In this document: positions 63,091 through 64,000 of the stretch, piece after piece | Position numbering within the stretch: position 1 is the stretch's first letter | Layout of the letters: every line of letters begins with the position of its first letter | DNA from: Lineus longissimus | Taxonomy: Eukaryota > Nemertea > Pilidiophora > Heteronemertea > Lineidae | NCBI RefSeq assembly: GCF_910592395.1 | Contig: NC_088324.1 | Span: 8,766,953-8,830,952, forward strand | Direction of reading: 5' to 3' | Length of the DNA stretch: 64,000 nucleotides | Position numbers and translations under genes: made by a program | The notes under the pieces: model-generated | What the model saw: the letters and a program-made list of their open reading frames with translations, nothing else | The model's database searches: none | What the model was told of the DNA's origin: nothing

Positions 63091-63258
63091 ATTCCGCTCA
63101 AAATCTTGCTCCATCCCAACGCGGCCGACGAAGCCTCCCGTAATTGCACGACGAGGCCATAACAGTGGAAATAATAGCTGCAATGGAAGTGGGGATAGTC
63201 TTGACGTTCATGTAATTTGTGATTTATGTGGAAGAAAACGGGCCTCGAGTTGCGGAAG
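63091..63258 (+). CDS. Exon 5 of the novel basic protein gene
   Basis: This covers 55 codons (about residues 212-266), entering and leaving in phase 2, between GGCTCACAG and the donor GCGGAAG/GTAAAT (GT at 63,259). An alternative acceptor at 63,071-63,072 (CCGTCCACAG) is also in phase and would add six residues (MMMAHR-like). The peptide starts FRSKSCSIPTRPTKPP, passes a Gly/Asn/Ser-rich linker (GHNSGNNSCNGSGD), then VHVICDLCGRKRASSCG. That last part has C-x2-C-x7-C, which might bind a metal, although a fourth ligand is not obvious. GC content is higher than in the intron on either side. No family is recognised. Confidence 0.65.
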
Positions 63259-63602
63259 GTAAATATGCTTGTTGGGTTTTTTTACAATCTCTAATTTCAT
63301 AAAAATACTACGGAGTTAATAACAATACTGCACTTTAGTTCTCATTTTTTATTGGATATCGTTTTGTTTAATATTTGACAAAGAACGACAATTTAGAGTA
63401 ATCACTGTACTATAAGAATCAATGGATAAATTGCTAAGTACTGTTAGCAATATATGCGCAACTACTGCTCAAAATGCACTAGTCAATTAAGTAGGTTGCT
63501 TTCAAGTTTGTTGTTGTATCTACTGCTCAAATGTGTCACACTTTTTTGAAGTCTCCTTTCATGTCCGTGTGTAGTTTACCACATCCACTCTTCCTTTCAC
63601 AG

Positions 63603-63726
63603 GTCAAGAGTGGCACGAATATTTTTCCTGCACCGTGCTGTATCTTTCTTCGACATATTAATGTCAGAACGAAACCCACACATACTTCAAAAACATCTCC
63701 CACGAAAACCTCTACTGGATGCATAG
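63603..63726 (+). CDS. Exon 6 (last coding exon) of the novel basic protein gene
   Basis: After a strong pyrimidine tract and acceptor (CTCTTCCTTTCACAG), the first G completes Arg267 from exon 5 (AG/G). Then 40 codons follow to TAG at 63,724-63,726. The C-terminus reads SRVARIFFLHRAVSFFDILM, then SERNPHILQK and HLPRKPLLDA. It mixes a hydrophobic helix-like part with a basic tail. The only other open frame through the acceptor would need a different phase from exon 5. No AATAAA is seen in the remaining 270 bases, so the 3' UTR probably continues past the window. The whole protein is about 307 residues. Confidence 0.6.
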
Positions 63727-64000
63727 AGATCGTGTTTTGTAAACGAAACACCACTGTAATCATTTAAGTTACTAGACGGAAGAGCCATCCCATCCCCGTT
63801 GCTGGTGAATACCCCCATCGTGTTGGCACTTAACGAGAAAACGACGTGTCAGTTTTGGGTAATGCCTAACTAGTCCCTGAACGATTTAAGTAAACACTTA
63901 AAGAATGGCAGTACCATCCCATGCCAAAACATATTCATTAATCCCACTGTAGGACTCATTAATGCACGTTCAAAATTGAATCACGTAGCTCACGTATATC
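63727..64000 (+). other. Probable 3' UTR or downstream sequence
   Basis: This follows the stop of exon 6. No canonical polyadenylation hexamer (AATAAA or ATTAAA) is visible, so the transcript end is not defined here. Confidence 0.4.

Overview
This window reads as nuclear DNA of a multicellular animal. It is AT-rich, gene-poor and full of diverged repeats, with no operons, no ribosome binding sites and almost no open frame beyond what chance gives. Coding potential appears only as short GC-richer blocks bounded by AG/GT splice signals. The 3' ends of CR1/L2-like LINEs, several terminal-inverted-repeat elements, many minisatellites and scattered ACATGTAC-type tracts fit a marine invertebrate, perhaps a lophotrochozoan. 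That placement is a weak inference. No tRNA, rRNA, CRISPR array or bacterial feature was seen.

Layout. 1-33,100 is intergenic DNA, or possibly 5' intron of the downstream gene. It holds a two-copy MITE (2,381 and 13,319, in opposite orientation), a LINE 3' end (about 12,130-12,375), a dispersed repeat interrupted by a 1.17-kb insertion with a 10-bp duplication (14,550-15,920), two 45-bp minisatellites (6,686 and 19,365), a 42-bp perfect palindrome (21,998) and a 258-bp foldback element with 4-bp target duplications (27,680).

33,178-63,726 is the one gene I can assemble, on the + strand. It has six coding exons (33,178; 33,792; 55,356; 60,375; 63,091; 63,603). Every exon-exon join keeps the reading frame: intron 1 is phase 1 and introns 2-5 are all phase 2. 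The start codon has a strong context with an in-frame stop just upstream, and the last exon ends in a stop. The product is about 307 residues, very rich in Arg, Lys and Ser, with a KKKRKK nuclear-localisation-like run and a late cysteine cluster. I do not recognise the family. It may be a lineage-restricted gene.

The introns hold most of the remaining structure. Intron 2 is about 21 kb and starts with a 92-bp satellite whose units each carry a TACTAAC branch-site-like motif. It also holds a textbook recursive-splice ('ratchet') site at 49,130/49,131, hairpin-bearing 120-bp direct repeats, a long inverted repeat pair (42,983-43,878), two weaker in-phase exon candidates, and a possible minus-strand exon with a hydrophobic segment (50,652-50,777). 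Intron 4 ends in a degenerate minisatellite that runs into the acceptor of exon 5.
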